Assembly (NCBI GenBank): GCA_937916515.1
Contig: CALFSX010000038.1
Coordinates: forward strand, 1 to 64,000
Direction of reading: 5' to 3'
DNA: 64,000 nucleotides
DNA from: an uncultured Planctomycetaceae bacterium
Lineage (GTDB): Bacteria; Planctomycetota; Planctomycetia; Planctomycetales; Planctomycetaceae
Part shown: one piece after another, positions 18,314 to 27,208 of the stretch
Position numbering within the stretch: position 1 is the first letter of the stretch
How the letters are laid out: each line of letters begins with the position of its first letter
Made by a program: the position numbers and the translations under genes
The notes under the pieces: model-generated
The model's database searches: none
What the model was told of the DNA's origin: nothing
Seen by the model: the letters and a program-made list of their open reading frames with translations, nothing else

Positions 18314-19447
18314 ATGTCTACCTATATCCGCAAGGAGATTTTCGACTCGTCTCAGACGCTGATTATTAAAATCGGCTCTAACGTGCTGACGCGAGGCGAT
18401 GACTCACTCGACCTGGAAATCATCCAGCAACTGGCACGTCAAATCGATGCCTTGATCAGCACAGGCCGCCGTGTTGTTGTGGTCTCCAGTGGAGCTGTCG
18501 CAGCTGGCATTGGCATTCTTGGATTGACTGAAAAGCCTCAATCATTGCCGGAATTGCAGGCATCCGCTGCGGCCGGGCAACCGCACCTGATGAGTGCCTG
18601 GGGCGACGCCTTGCGTCAGTCCGGGCATCAGGTCGGTCAGATTCTGCTGACGATGAACGACTTTCGAAGCCGACGTCGGTATTTGAATGTACGCAATACA
18701 ATTCGGACGTTGCTTAGCTTTGGTATCGTGCCGATCATTAATGAAAACGACAGCGTAAGTATTGAGGAAATTGCACTCGGCGACAACGACCAGTTGGCGT
18801 CAATGATTGCTGCATTGGTTCCAAAACCACTGCTGGTGATCCTGTCAGGTATTGATGGACTTTATGATGGATCGCCGGCCAGTGAAAACAGCAAGCTGAT
18901 TTCGATTGTTGCCAGGCCGGACGACTCGCTGCAGAAAAATGTTTCCAACGAACAGAGCTCTCGCGGTCGCGGCGGAATGGCGGCAAAACTTCGAGCGATT
19001 CTGAACGCGACGACGACAGGCGAATCCGTTATTCTGGCAAACGGGCGTTCGGTCGATGTGCTTGAAAAGGTGTCTCGCGGCGAAGATGTCGGAACGCTGT
19101 TTGTCGCCAATCGTACGACGATACCGGCGTGGAAGAAATGGATCGGATATACCGTGCCTCCGGAAGGCAAACTTGTTCTGGATGACGGTGCCACCACGGC
19201 CGTTATTCAGAATGGCAAGTCGCTATTGGCCGTTGGCATTCGTGAGGTTCATGGTGAGTTCGAACAGGGCGCTTCCGTTCAAATCGTCAGTCCGTCCTCA
19301 ACCGTGATCGGGCGAGGCTTGGTGAACTATTCATCTGAAGACATACGCCGAATTATTGGCCTGAAGTCGGATCGAATTCAGGAAGTGCTTGGTCATGTTC
19401 CCTACGGTGAGGTCATTCATCGCGACAATCTGGTTGTGACGGATTGA
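18314..19447 (+). CDS. proB: Glutamate 5-kinase
   Basis: Catalyses ATP-dependent phosphorylation of glutamate to gamma-glutamyl phosphate, the first step of proline synthesis, in the cytoplasm. The 377-residue protein shows the amino-acid kinase domain: IIKIGSNVLTRG near residue 20, VVVVSSGAVAAGIGILGL, NENDSVSIEEIALGDNDQLAS, ILSGIDGLYDG, and RGRGGMAAKLRA. A C-terminal PUA domain follows (KLVLDDGATTAVIQNGKSL onwards). Length is normal for the two-domain form. No proA is in the window. It lies 37 bases after the Exb/kinase block on the same strand. Confidence 0.95.
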   Translation: MSTYIRKEIFDSSQTLIIKIGSNVLTRGDDSLDLEIIQQLARQIDALISTGRRVVVVSSGAVAAGIGILGLTEKPQSLPELQASAAAGQPHLMSAWGDALRQSGHQVGQILLTMNDFRSRRRYLNVRNTIRTLLSFGIVPIINENDSVSIEEIALGDNDQLASMIAALVPKPLLVILSGIDGLYDGSPASENSKLISIVARPDDSLQKNVSNEQSSRGRGGMAAKLRAILNATTTGESVILANGRSVDVLEKVSRGEDVGTLFVANRTTIPAWKKWIGYTVPPEGKLVLDDGATTAVIQNGKSLLAVGIREVHGEFEQGASVQIVSPSSTVIGRGLVNYSSEDIRRIIGLKSDRIQEVLGHVPYGEVIHRDNLVVTD

Positions 19448-19858
19448 AGCTGGGGCGATTTTAGCATAACTGAAGTTGAGCACGTCGCCCACTAGTTATG
19501 TCGCCGCATTGTATTAATCGCGACCAGCAGGAAGCGGAACTGAACCTATTCCTGCTACGTTGGCTACAGCTTCATCTCCGCGAATGTATGTGGCATTGAA
19601 GTCTGTATCAGCACACGCCTGATCGGTCGGGTTCGTATTGTGCTGGATTCGACGATCGCCGGTCGTCTATGGCTGTGCCTTCATCTCATTCATTGTCAGC
19701 TTGGCTGTATGAGTTAGCTGCTATATCCGTTACATTCCGAACATTGTTGCTGCATCCGAATTACCTGAACTGTTCCCCATAGAAGTTTCAGGCCTTATGG
19801 AAAACCCTGACACATTCTCCAGTTGTAGTGATCGTTGTCACGTTTCTGGAGTCGGGCC
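19448..19858. other. Spacer after proB
   Basis: About 410 bases. I see no gene, strong hairpin with T-run, or repeat copy. It probably holds the promoter for the small membrane protein that follows. Confidence 0.5.
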
Positions 19859-20014
19859 ATGTATTATCAAGTCAAGAATGCGGTTCGCGCTTGGTCGTAT
19901 GAAATCAACCAGTACGTGCGCGACGAAGTTATGGATTTAGAACCTCACGAATACTGTGTTGGGGCTGTTTTTGTAATTGCAATTGGGTTTGTGCTGTTGT
20001 CAGGCCGCCGTTAA
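19859..20014 (+). CDS. Small membrane protein, 51 residues
   Basis: A short open frame starting MYYQVKNAVRAWSYEI. It has a polar, mixed-charge N-terminal half (NQYVRDEVMDLEPHEY) and one C-terminal membrane helix (CVGAVFVIAIGFVLLSG) ending in the basic pair RR, so the C-terminus may face the cytoplasm. A GGAG ribosome-binding site lies seven bases before the ATG, which supports real translation. Function is unknown. The arrangement, an amphipathic N-terminal part plus one helix, resembles small DUF883/YqjD-type inner-membrane proteins, but that link is weak. Confidence 0.55.
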   Translation: MYYQVKNAVRAWSYEINQYVRDEVMDLEPHEYCVGAVFVIAIGFVLLSGRR

Positions 20015-20207
20015 ATGTGCCTCAGTCTGCTGTGAGCCTCGATTAGATCGCCTGACGCGTTTCCGTTGTTCAGTCAGGTGGTTGTTGTCTGGTCGCATGC
20101 TTTGAGTGGACCTGATCTTTGACTCACAATTCCATCAGACCTGCAGCGCGCTGTAAGCAGAGTTAAGTGTTTGCTAACGGGCAATGACGAATGCTTTCCA
20201 TCTGCGG

Positions 20208-21965
20208 CTATTCGAAATTCAATTCTCTGGCAAATAACGACATCAATTTTCGTTCATCGGATGCCAGCACTGGGCCCGGAACGTTCATGATTCTCAGGTA
20301 GTCTTCCAGTGTGGTTTCTGAGAGCGGTTCGGGAACGAACCATACACCACTGGTGTGAGTCGTGATATGAGATGTCGCCTGCTCGTCTCGACCTGGCCCA
20401 TAGATGATAATTGGCGTGTTGCGTGTTCGATAATCAGCTCGCAGGTTAGCCACGGTATCTGACAGGGACCATCGGAGACAGTTGCTGTGAATCAGGATTA
20501 GTTCGCAGTTCATTTGCGTTACCGCAGCTTCAAAGCCCTGCTGTCCGGAGCCTCCGCCCGTGGTTGAGTACCGCAGCGATTTCAGCACGGCAACTTTGGT
20601 TGACTTTTCGAACGGTCGAGAATCAATCACAACAGCTTCCGGTTGACTGCTGCTTCCAGATGCGGCAGCTTGCACGGCTGAAGTACAAAGAGCATTTGCT
20701 TTGTCGTTTTTAATGGCGATTGCTGCTGTCAGCAATCGGGTTTTGGGATCATTCGACAACAAATAACTTCGCTGCAACTGAGGGCTGTTGTGGAAAGCTT
20801 TTGAAGCTTGCTCAATGTTCAACAGCATGGCGAAAGTGCTTGAAGGGTTCTTGTTGTTGATGGCAAGTTTCATTGCCAGTTCATAGTGTTCGTTGGGTGG
20901 TCCCGGTGCGGTCTGCTTGACAGCGATGTCGGCTGTCCACTTTGCCGTCCAGGCTTGTTGAGTCATTTCAGACATCAGTAATCCGGCTGCCCCGTGTGCA
21001 TCGTTTGGGGCAATCGCATTTGCGTCAGCCATCAATTTTAGTGCTCGCGCAATGGACGCGGAGCCGAATGTTGGTGATGAGTCGTCTGAAAGATAGCGTT
21101 TTTGTAGATTCCGATCATTGAGGCGTTGATCGATCGTTGGAAACGTAGTCCCGGCGATTCTGATTAGTTCAAGTGCTTCTGTCTGCAGGTGTTTTGCAGT
21201 GTCCTCTGCAGATTCCAGTGTGACGTTGCTATCAGACAGTCGTCGAATTGCCGAATCAGCGGCTTCGGCAACCTGGCCTGATTCGTCGAATCGATACACC
21301 ATTAGATCGGAGACCAGTTGAGGGTCTGCGGATGTGCCCAGTAAGTGCAGGATTCTTGTCTTCGTCGAAGTGTCGGCATCTGGCAGTGCATTCAGCAGTC
21401 CATTGCGAAATCGGCGAGAGTTCTGGCTAAGCAATTCGGCAGCCAGTTTCCCCTGTGTAGTCGTTTCATCGGCCTGCAGCAGCGGTAAGACGGCTTCGTT
21501 TTCTGCCGACAGAATTCGCAATGCCGCGTCCTTGGTTTGCTGTTTTGATTGTCCAAGCTCTGCAATCAGTAATTCTACTGAGCTTGCCGATGGTGCTACC
21601 TGAGTCGTCGCTTCGTTGACCAGTTTTAACAGGTCGCGAGACACCGGTTGTAGCTCGCGCGTACTGCTTAGTTTAAGGAACGTGCCGATGCCAAACTCTT
21701 TGCGTAAAGCCAGCAACACATCAGTGGATGGCTGAGAGTCGATGAGATCCTGCAGATAGTCCTGAGCGATTGCAGGGCGATCAAGTCGCTCTGCAATGAT
21801 GGCTCCTCTAACCTGCCGTGAGGGTGTATTGGGTTTGAATAGAAAGACATCATCGCTTTCCGCTTCTGCGTTGTTTATTTGTCCCAAAACAACTGGCGCT
21901 GAACCCACGAGAGCGAATGTGATTCCCAACCAGGTGGTCATTACCTTTTGTCGAATGGTTGCCAT
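20208..21965 (-). CDS. Exported HEAT-repeat-like protein with Rossmann-type C-terminal domain
   Basis: A 585-residue protein with a signal peptide (VMTTWLGITFALVGSAPVVLGQ). The middle is a string of helical pairs typical of HEAT-like repeats (VELLIAELGQSKQQTKDAALRIL, EAVLPLLQADETTTQGKLAAELL, NGLLNALPDADTSTKTRIL). The last 150 residues change character: AVVIDSRPF, CELILIHSNCLRWSLSDT, NTPIIIYGPG and GVWFVPEPLSETTLEDYL follow the strand-helix order of a receiver-like or Rossmann fold, without a clear phospho-acceptor site. Start chosen at ATG 21965, which gives the signal peptide; an upstream ATG at 22019 adds 18 residues. Function unknown; HEAT scaffolds usually mediate protein binding. Confidence 0.6.
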   Translation of the reverse strand: MATIRQKVMTTWLGITFALVGSAPVVLGQINNAEAESDDVFLFKPNTPSRQVRGAIIAERLDRPAIAQDYLQDLIDSQPSTDVLLALRKEFGIGTFLKLSSTRELQPVSRDLLKLVNEATTQVAPSASSVELLIAELGQSKQQTKDAALRILSAENEAVLPLLQADETTTQGKLAAELLSQNSRRFRNGLLNALPDADTSTKTRILHLLGTSADPQLVSDLMVYRFDESGQVAEAADSAIRRLSDSNVTLESAEDTAKHLQTEALELIRIAGTTFPTIDQRLNDRNLQKRYLSDDSSPTFGSASIARALKLMADANAIAPNDAHGAAGLLMSEMTQQAWTAKWTADIAVKQTAPGPPNEHYELAMKLAINNKNPSSTFAMLLNIEQASKAFHNSPQLQRSYLLSNDPKTRLLTAAIAIKNDKANALCTSAVQAAASGSSSQPEAVVIDSRPFEKSTKVAVLKSLRYSTTGGGSGQQGFEAAVTQMNCELILIHSNCLRWSLSDTVANLRADYRTRNTPIIIYGPGRDEQATSHITTHTSGVWFVPEPLSETTLEDYLRIMNVPGPVLASDERKLMSLFARELNFE

Positions 21966-22019
21966 ATTGAAGTCTTCGAAAAACAGATGCTGCAACCTGG
22001 CGGCAGTTGTGGAATTCAT

Positions 22020-22591
22020 GGGCGGTGACCGTTACATAAGTGCTCTATCTTGAAGGCAGGCAGCACTTGTGTCCACTTTTCGTCAGGGAATCAGCGAGAT
22101 TTGTGCAGGGGGCGGCCGTAGTTTGAGTTTGCAATCGTGCGATATGCCTGGATCATCGACCCAAAACGTACAGAGGCTTGATAAGCGACGAGCTGTCAGC
22201 ATTGTATGGTCGGAGTCGGTCCAGTTGTGACAACGTGGAGGTGTTGCAGGTACCGATTATCTCGATTTTTCCGACGATTCCACGCCAGGACATCGTTGTT
22301 TGCGCCATGCGGAATTGACGGTGGCAGCAGATTCGTTGTGGTTTACGCGACCGAATTGCACTGCAGCGGAGGGCGTTTTCCGCTGAAAACCACTGCTCTT
22401 GGTGTGCAGCACAGGAAGCACTGTTTGAACGAGCTGAGCTGCGGTCGGGCTGGTTGCTCTGGTTGCAACGATCTGTGGAAACGAAGCCTTGCTGACGTTG
22501 AATTGTGTGAATGGGGTGCCCAAACTGCGGAACCTGCGGTACGGACATTGCCGAAATTTAACCGACTGAACGTTTCTGGAACCTGAGTTCA
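22020..22591. other. Spacer before lysA
   Basis: About 570 bases between divergent genes. Open frames exist on both strands but look like chance (odd composition, no ribosome site). I see no repeat copy and no clear structured element. Confidence 0.5.
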
Positions 22592-23863
22592 ATGATTAAC
22601 CCTAAGCCACTTCCGTTTGACGAAGCCACAGTTCGCAAGATTGCGGAAAAGTACCCTACTCCGTTCTATCTTTACGACGAAAAAGGAATCCGCGAAACGT
22701 GTCGGCAGCTGAATGAGGCTTTTTCATGGAGTGAAGGCTTCATCAACTATTATGCAGTTAAGGCGCTGCCCAACCCTCACATTCTGGAAATCGTTAAGTC
22801 GGAAGGTCTGGGCGGAGACTGTTCAAGCATCGCCGAGCTGATGCTGTGCCAGACAGTTGGGCTGGAAGGCGAACAGATCATGTTCACGTCTAACAACACA
22901 CCGATTAACGAATACAAAGCAGCTAAGGATCTTGGAGCGGTCTTGAACCTCGACGATATTTCGCACATTGATTTCGTCGATGAGAGCATCGGCCTGCCAG
23001 AACTGGTTTCGTTCCGGTTCAATCCGGGGCCGGCTCGAACCGGAAACGTAATTATTGGAACTCCCGAAGAAGCCAAGTATGGCTTCACAGAACAGCAATT
23101 GTTTGACGGCTACAAAAAGCTGAAGGATCTTGGCGTCAAACGATTCGGTTTACACACCATGGTCGCATCGAACGAACTGGACGGCAGCTTCTTTGTGGAG
23201 ACGGCTCGAATGTTGTTTGATCTCGCGTTGCGAATTCAACAACAGGTTGGAGTTCGCATTGAATTTGTAAACCTGGGTGGCGGTATCGGTATTCCTTACC
23301 GACCTGAACAGCAGCCGGTTGACTTGAAAGTAGTCGGGAAAAACATTCAGTCGCTTTACAACGAGATGATTGTTCCGGGCGGACTGCATCCATTGCGCGT
23401 TGTGCTTGAAAACGGTCGCATGGTGACTGGCCCTCACGGTTATTTGGTAACGACCTGCATTCATCACAAACATATTTATCGTGACTATGTCGGCGTCGAT
23501 GCTTCTATGGCGAACCTGATGCGGCCGGGAATGTACGGGGCTTACCATCACATTACCGTGCTGGGCAAAGAGAATGCTGATCACGACCAGGTTGTGGATG
23601 TTGTGGGTTCGCTTTGCGAGAATAACGACAAATTTGCCATTCACCGGCCACTTCCTCGAGTTGAGAGTGGAGACGTTCTGGTGATTCACGACGCCGGTGC
23701 TCATGGCCACGCAATGGGGTTTCAGTACAATGGAAAACTTCGCAGTGCGGAATTGTTGCTGAAGGAAAACGGAGACGTTCAGTTGATTCGTCGAGCGGAA
23801 ACCTACGCCGATTACTTTGCAACTCTGGACTTCGCGCCATTCCATTCTGCGTCTGAAAAGTAG
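22592..23863 (+). CDS. lysA: Diaminopimelate decarboxylase
   Basis: PLP enzyme of the fold-III alanine-racemase type that converts meso-diaminopimelate to lysine, the last step of lysine synthesis. Visible marks: NYYAVKALPNP with the PLP lysine K57, GDCSSIAEL, FRFNPGPARTG, GLHTMVASNELDGSFF, FVNLGGGIGIPYRPEQQ (phosphate loop), VVLENGRMVTGPHGYLVT, and GSLCENNDKFAIHRPLP with the active-site Cys region. Length (423) is normal. Arginine/ornithine decarboxylases share the fold, but the GSLCENND motif and overall pattern favour LysA. It is a single gene converging on a methyltransferase gene. Confidence 0.9.
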   Translation: MINPKPLPFDEATVRKIAEKYPTPFYLYDEKGIRETCRQLNEAFSWSEGFINYYAVKALPNPHILEIVKSEGLGGDCSSIAELMLCQTVGLEGEQIMFTSNNTPINEYKAAKDLGAVLNLDDISHIDFVDESIGLPELVSFRFNPGPARTGNVIIGTPEEAKYGFTEQQLFDGYKKLKDLGVKRFGLHTMVASNELDGSFFVETARMLFDLALRIQQQVGVRIEFVNLGGGIGIPYRPEQQPVDLKVVGKNIQSLYNEMIVPGGLHPLRVVLENGRMVTGPHGYLVTTCIHHKHIYRDYVGVDASMANLMRPGMYGAYHHITVLGKENADHDQVVDVVGSLCENNDKFAIHRPLPRVESGDVLVIHDAGAHGHAMGFQYNGKLRSAELLLKENGDVQLIRRAETYADYFATLDFAPFHSASEK

Positions 23864-23896
23864 GTTCGTTTCAGATCGACCTGGCGTTGCCAACTG

Positions 23897-23922
23897 AAGC
23901 TGCAGTGATCAGGCTGCAGCTT
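23897..23922. terminator. Hairpin between convergent lysA and methyltransferase genes
   Basis: Perfect 9-bp inverted repeat AAGCTGCAG / CTGCAGCTT with an 8-base loop, 33 bases after the lysA stop. No T-run follows on either strand, so it is a candidate bidirectional terminator only. Confidence 0.4.
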
Positions 23923-24028
23923 GGTGATTACATTTCTGCGTGGCCTGGGCGAGAGCGAATCTCGCACGGTGACGTTGTTCTGAATTGGCTGGGCAGCACG
24001 TCTGTGGCTATGATCTATTTGATCGTCG

Positions 24029-24682
24029 CTACGCGTCTTCACTAAGTTGCAGGTGCTGCACCCATGCCGGTGGAATGTTCAGCCAGATATTGTCTCGTGC
24101 AATTCGATAGCTGTCGCAGTGACCCTTCATGATGTCGTCAATGCGTGTGATTCGAGTTTTCTCCACGCCACGTGTTACGACCTTGCGAATCGGGCGCACG
24201 TACATGTATTCAAAATAACTAAGCACACCACCGGGTTTCAGCAGTTGGAAATACTTTGAGGTGATTTCGGCGACTAATTCGGCGGGAAAATTATTCAGCG
24301 GAAGTCCGGAGATCACAAAGTCATACTTTTGTTCCGGATGGAATTCCTGAATCGGCAACTGGTGGATTTTCGCCATGGATGCTGCAGCAGTCCATGTTGC
24401 GTCATTTTTGAATCGGTCTTCAAGAATCTCAACGAACGACTCATTCAGTTCGACCATATCGAACACGTCTCCCGCACATAGAGCGGGGACGATTTTTTCT
24501 GTGACGGGTCCAGTGCCTGGGCCAATCTCCAGCACTCGGATTGACTCGCTTCCGCGTTTTGCCAGAAACCTTGTCATCGATTTAGCAAGAAAGCGACTGC
24601 TGGGAGCGATTGAGCCCGTTGTTTCAAAGCGTTGGCGAAACTGACGGAAGAACGCGACTTGATTCTTAAGTGACCGAAGCAT
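24029..24682 (-). CDS. Class I SAM-dependent methyltransferase, phospholipid N-methyltransferase-like
   Basis: A 217-residue soluble Rossmann methyltransferase. Motif I is VLEIGPGTGPVTEKI, motif II is DMVELNESFVEIL, and the catalytic-side motif is DFVISGLPLNNFP, followed by LLKPGGVLSYFEYMY. This set, with the SGLPLNNF segment and the N-terminal FFRQFRQRFETTGSIAPSSRFLA, resembles PmtA-type phosphatidylethanolamine N-methyltransferases and the related rRNA adenine dimethylase-like group. A lipid substrate is likely but not shown. It lies downstream of the tRNA-Leu gene on the same strand, separated by a terminator hairpin. Confidence 0.7.
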   Translation of the reverse strand: MLRSLKNQVAFFRQFRQRFETTGSIAPSSRFLAKSMTRFLAKRGSESIRVLEIGPGTGPVTEKIVPALCAGDVFDMVELNESFVEILEDRFKNDATWTAAASMAKIHQLPIQEFHPEQKYDFVISGLPLNNFPAELVAEITSKYFQLLKPGGVLSYFEYMYVRPIRKVVTRGVEKTRITRIDDIMKGHCDSYRIARDNIWLNIPPAWVQHLQLSEDA

Positions 24683-24713
24683 GATCAGTTAAATTCGATA
24701 TTCAGTGTCGCAG

Positions 24714-24754
24714 AAAAAGAATGCCCGGTCTCCTGAACCAGGAAACCGGGCATT
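24714..24754 (-). terminator. Rho-independent terminator of tRNA-Leu
   Basis: Stem AATGCCCGGT (24720-24729) pairs with ACCGGGCATT (24745-24754), with further pairing TCCTG/CAGGA inside. On the minus strand it is followed by TTCTTTTT. It lies just after the tRNA 3' end. Confidence 0.85.
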
Positions 24755-24760
24755 ATAGAG

Positions 24761-24844
24761 TCCGAGAGGGGGGAGTTGAACCCCCACGCCCTTACGAGCA
24801 CAAGATCCTAAATCTAGCGTGTCTGCCAATTCCACCACTCTCGG
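24761..24844 (-). tRNA. tRNA-Leu, anticodon UAG
   Basis: 84-base class II tRNA read on the minus strand. Acceptor stem CCGAGAG pairs with CTCTCGG, with discriminator A, the Leu identity base. Anticodon loop TTTAGGA gives anticodon TAG. It has a long variable arm (GCTCGTAAGGGC) and a T arm GGGGGTTCAACTCCCCC. The 3' CCA is not encoded. One oddity: the anticodon stem CTAGA/TCTTG has a U-U mismatch at its second pair. Confidence 0.95.
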
Positions 24845-25293
24845 AAGGCAACAACTCTTTAGTTAACAGGAGTTGCTCGGCTGGAAGTAAGCTGCATCGA
24901 AATACAGCAGACCGTATCCCAGCGACGAATCAGGATTTTAGGAGATGATTCCGCGAAAGCAAGTGCTTCGCCATCGCCAGTGTCCAAAATCTGAATTCCA
25001 GCCTAAAATCGCAGCCCAAAATTTACATTTTGCAAAGCCAGTTGACCGGATGTGCATTGGGGACAAGTGAACATGTCTGGTCGGACTTTGCCACAAATTG
25101 TCTTCGCCGTCCGCACGAAGGCAAGATGCGCCAGTGCTTCGATTTAGGTTTGGCCATCTGCACGGAATCGGGCCAATTTGCCTTAGACATCACTTCTTTG
25201 TCGTTTACGGACGGTTCAATGAAAGCCAATAACCGCCAGAATTTCAAAAGTTCCGGTTTGGACGCTGGCGGCAAGACCTGGCCGTCCATCGCA
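24845..25293. other. Spacer between tRNA-Leu and the metalloprotease gene
   Basis: About 450 bases. It must hold the tRNA promoter. Two opposed open frames near 25023-25314 mirror each other and neither looks like a protein. Nothing else recognised. Confidence 0.5.
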
Positions 25294-26721
25294 TCAGGCC
25301 CCGACGATTGTTAGCCAGTCACGAAAATCGTCGTTGGCAAATGCTAAATCGGTGATCGCTGCATCTTCAGAGAAGGGCAGTATCGGCGTTGGATCTGTGT
25401 TACTGCTGGGACTGGAGAAATCAATTTCGGCATGCACGGCTGCCAATACAGAATTGCCGCGGGCCGAACTTCGACCGGTTGGCGCATTGCTGCTTCCCAG
25501 GGCATCCACCCTGGTTCTGATTTGTGCTGCAGAAAGTACACTGGTGCCTTTGAACTGATCGATTTGAGAGTTGTCGCCAGCAAGTTTGACAAGGTGAATC
25601 AGGAATGCGTCGTTGGCATCAAATTTTCCATTGCCATCGACATCCCCGGCAGTCTGCAGACTGTTAACGGCAATGCGGATATTGTCTGCCGAAACCGGGC
25701 TGCTGCCCTTTGATTCGTCAATATGCTGGTTTGATGCCGCCAGCATCACCAGTTGAATCAGGAATGAATCGTTGCTGTCAAAGTCACTGTCGCCGTCAAC
25801 GTTGCCAGCTGCCATTTGAACGGGAGTGACGTCCCAGCCCAGATCGTCAAGTGCCCCCCAATCGATATCGGTAAGCAATTTGCGAGTCCCCGTGGTTAGC
25901 TGCGGATCCATCGCAGATTCCTGCTGAATCTGTGTGCCGGGAATTTTACCGGTCACGTTGTCCGCAAAATGGCCCTCGTCAAGATTTCCAAACTGATCTG
26001 ATTTCATGGGAATCGATCCACCAAATGCGGCGGTCGCTACGCTTCCTGTAAATCGGTTTGAAGCATTGATTTTGTTGACGAAGGAGTCTGCGGTACCGAA
26101 TCCCAGCACGTGAGCCAGTTCGTGCATTGCGACTGAGTAGAAATCGTTTTCACCGGCGGAAGGTTGATTCAGTGAGAAGTTCCAGGTGACGGCGTTGTCG
26201 AAGGTGATTGCACCTCCCCACAAAGAAAAGTCGGTGTCATTTGTGCCGCTGGAAGTAATTCCTGTTTCGCCTCGAGTCTGCAGATTGGAAATAAAAGCGG
26301 GAGTTCCAGAACCGCTAAATCCACCGGGGCCACCCACCCCTAATCCCGAAGGAAGGTCTCTGGCACCTGGAAAGACGATAATTGTGTTGGACTGTACCGC
26401 CAGATTTGGCAGCGTGACCTGTACATTTGTGGTGGGGTTAACGAAAACGGCAGACCATGAGTTGGAACCGCCAGGTGTAATGGCGGTCAGGTCATCTGTG
26501 ATGCGTTCTTCAAATACACTTGCGGCTGCTTCAAGTGCATCGCGTCGCTGTTGCGACGCAAAGAACCCACTGCTGTCGTATCGATAATCGAACACGATGT
26601 TAATTGTCAGCAGCAGACGGTTTTCCAATGTCTGAACAATCGTGCTGTTTCTGAAGGTCGTTCTTTGTTGGCGAGTTGTGGATTTCTGCAAACAATGGAA
26701 CCATTTTGAAACGATGTTCAT
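25294..26721 (-). CDS. Secreted matrixin-like zinc metalloprotease with dockerin repeats and LENRLLL sorting motif
   Basis: A 475-residue surface protein. Near the N-terminus TLENRLLLT (31-39) matches the LEPRxLL-type motif found at the start of many planctomycete extracellular proteins. A metzincin-type catalytic site follows: HELAHVLGFG (H200, E201, H204) with a later SAMDP Met-turn (near 269-273). The usual third His of HExxHxxGxxH is replaced by Thr210, so another residue, perhaps H251, must serve. Two type I dockerin calcium loops follow: VDGDSDFDSND (308-318) and VDGNGKFDAND (361-371), each with a hydrophobic helix. Dockerins bind cohesins in cellulosomes, but in planctomycetes their partner is unknown. 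The C-terminal tail (to 475) has no anchor. Confidence 0.8.
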   Translation of the reverse strand: MNIVSKWFHCLQKSTTRQQRTTFRNSTIVQTLENRLLLTINIVFDYRYDSSGFFASQQRRDALEAAASVFEERITDDLTAITPGGSNSWSAVFVNPTTNVQVTLPNLAVQSNTIIVFPGARDLPSGLGVGGPGGFSGSGTPAFISNLQTRGETGITSSGTNDTDFSLWGGAITFDNAVTWNFSLNQPSAGENDFYSVAMHELAHVLGFGTADSFVNKINASNRFTGSVATAAFGGSIPMKSDQFGNLDEGHFADNVTGKIPGTQIQQESAMDPQLTTGTRKLLTDIDWGALDDLGWDVTPVQMAAGNVDGDSDFDSNDSFLIQLVMLAASNQHIDESKGSSPVSADNIRIAVNSLQTAGDVDGNGKFDANDAFLIHLVKLAGDNSQIDQFKGTSVLSAAQIRTRVDALGSSNAPTGRSSARGNSVLAAVHAEIDFSSPSSNTDPTPILPFSEDAAITDLAFANDDFRDWLTIVGA

Positions 26722-27208
26722 AAGTTGGTGGCTTTATCCTGAAGTGGCGGAAATCTGATAGTGATTGCAAACGAGCAAGCCGGGTGCGACCGAACTTGCC
26801 GTCTTTACTTTCGTGCTTTGTTCTGCCCTACCGGGGAACGCCGGTTCTAAGGCTGGCAGCCGGGTTCGGATCGCGACTGTTTTGCGGAGAACGAATCGGC
26901 TGCGAAACCTTGCTAAGAATGGTATATGGCACGCATCGGCCGGATTTTAGGACGATGGTTTAGTCAATGTAAATCAACGTTCGCAGCCGGTGAATGAATT
27001 TTTAAGAACGTATTGCCTGGCTAAAATTCGGACAATCAATCGGCTGACGATTCTTTGCACAGTTTCACTGCCTACGGTTGCTGTGGCAGGTCGCAAAACG
27101 GGTATTGAGTGGTTTTAGGGGTTCGCTTACGATGCCGGGCAATTACCGTGCGGAGCGAGATTCGATTTTTTGTTGGAAATTGTGGCGATTTGGCCAGGGA
27201 TGGCGAAG
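26722..27208. other. Spacer with a possible structured leader
   Basis: About 490 bases between divergent genes. Read toward the metalloprotease, 26775-26880 contains several short GC-rich pairings and a weak likeness to a GEMM-type RNA (see findings). No gene seen. Confidence 0.4.

Noticed and set aside
22511-22561. A short MGCPNCGTCGTDIAEI reading before lysA that looks like a zinc ribbon
   Set aside because: Only 16 codons, with an in-frame stop directly before the ATG; most likely chance.
22206-22586. A 126-codon frame upstream of lysA
   Set aside because: Composition is unlike a protein (many Cys/Arg/Trp), no ribosome site, and it runs into the lysA leader.
25023-25314. Two opposed frames of about 90 codons between tRNA-Leu and the metalloprotease
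   Set aside because: They mirror each other on opposite strands, have no ribosome sites and show no recognisable domain.
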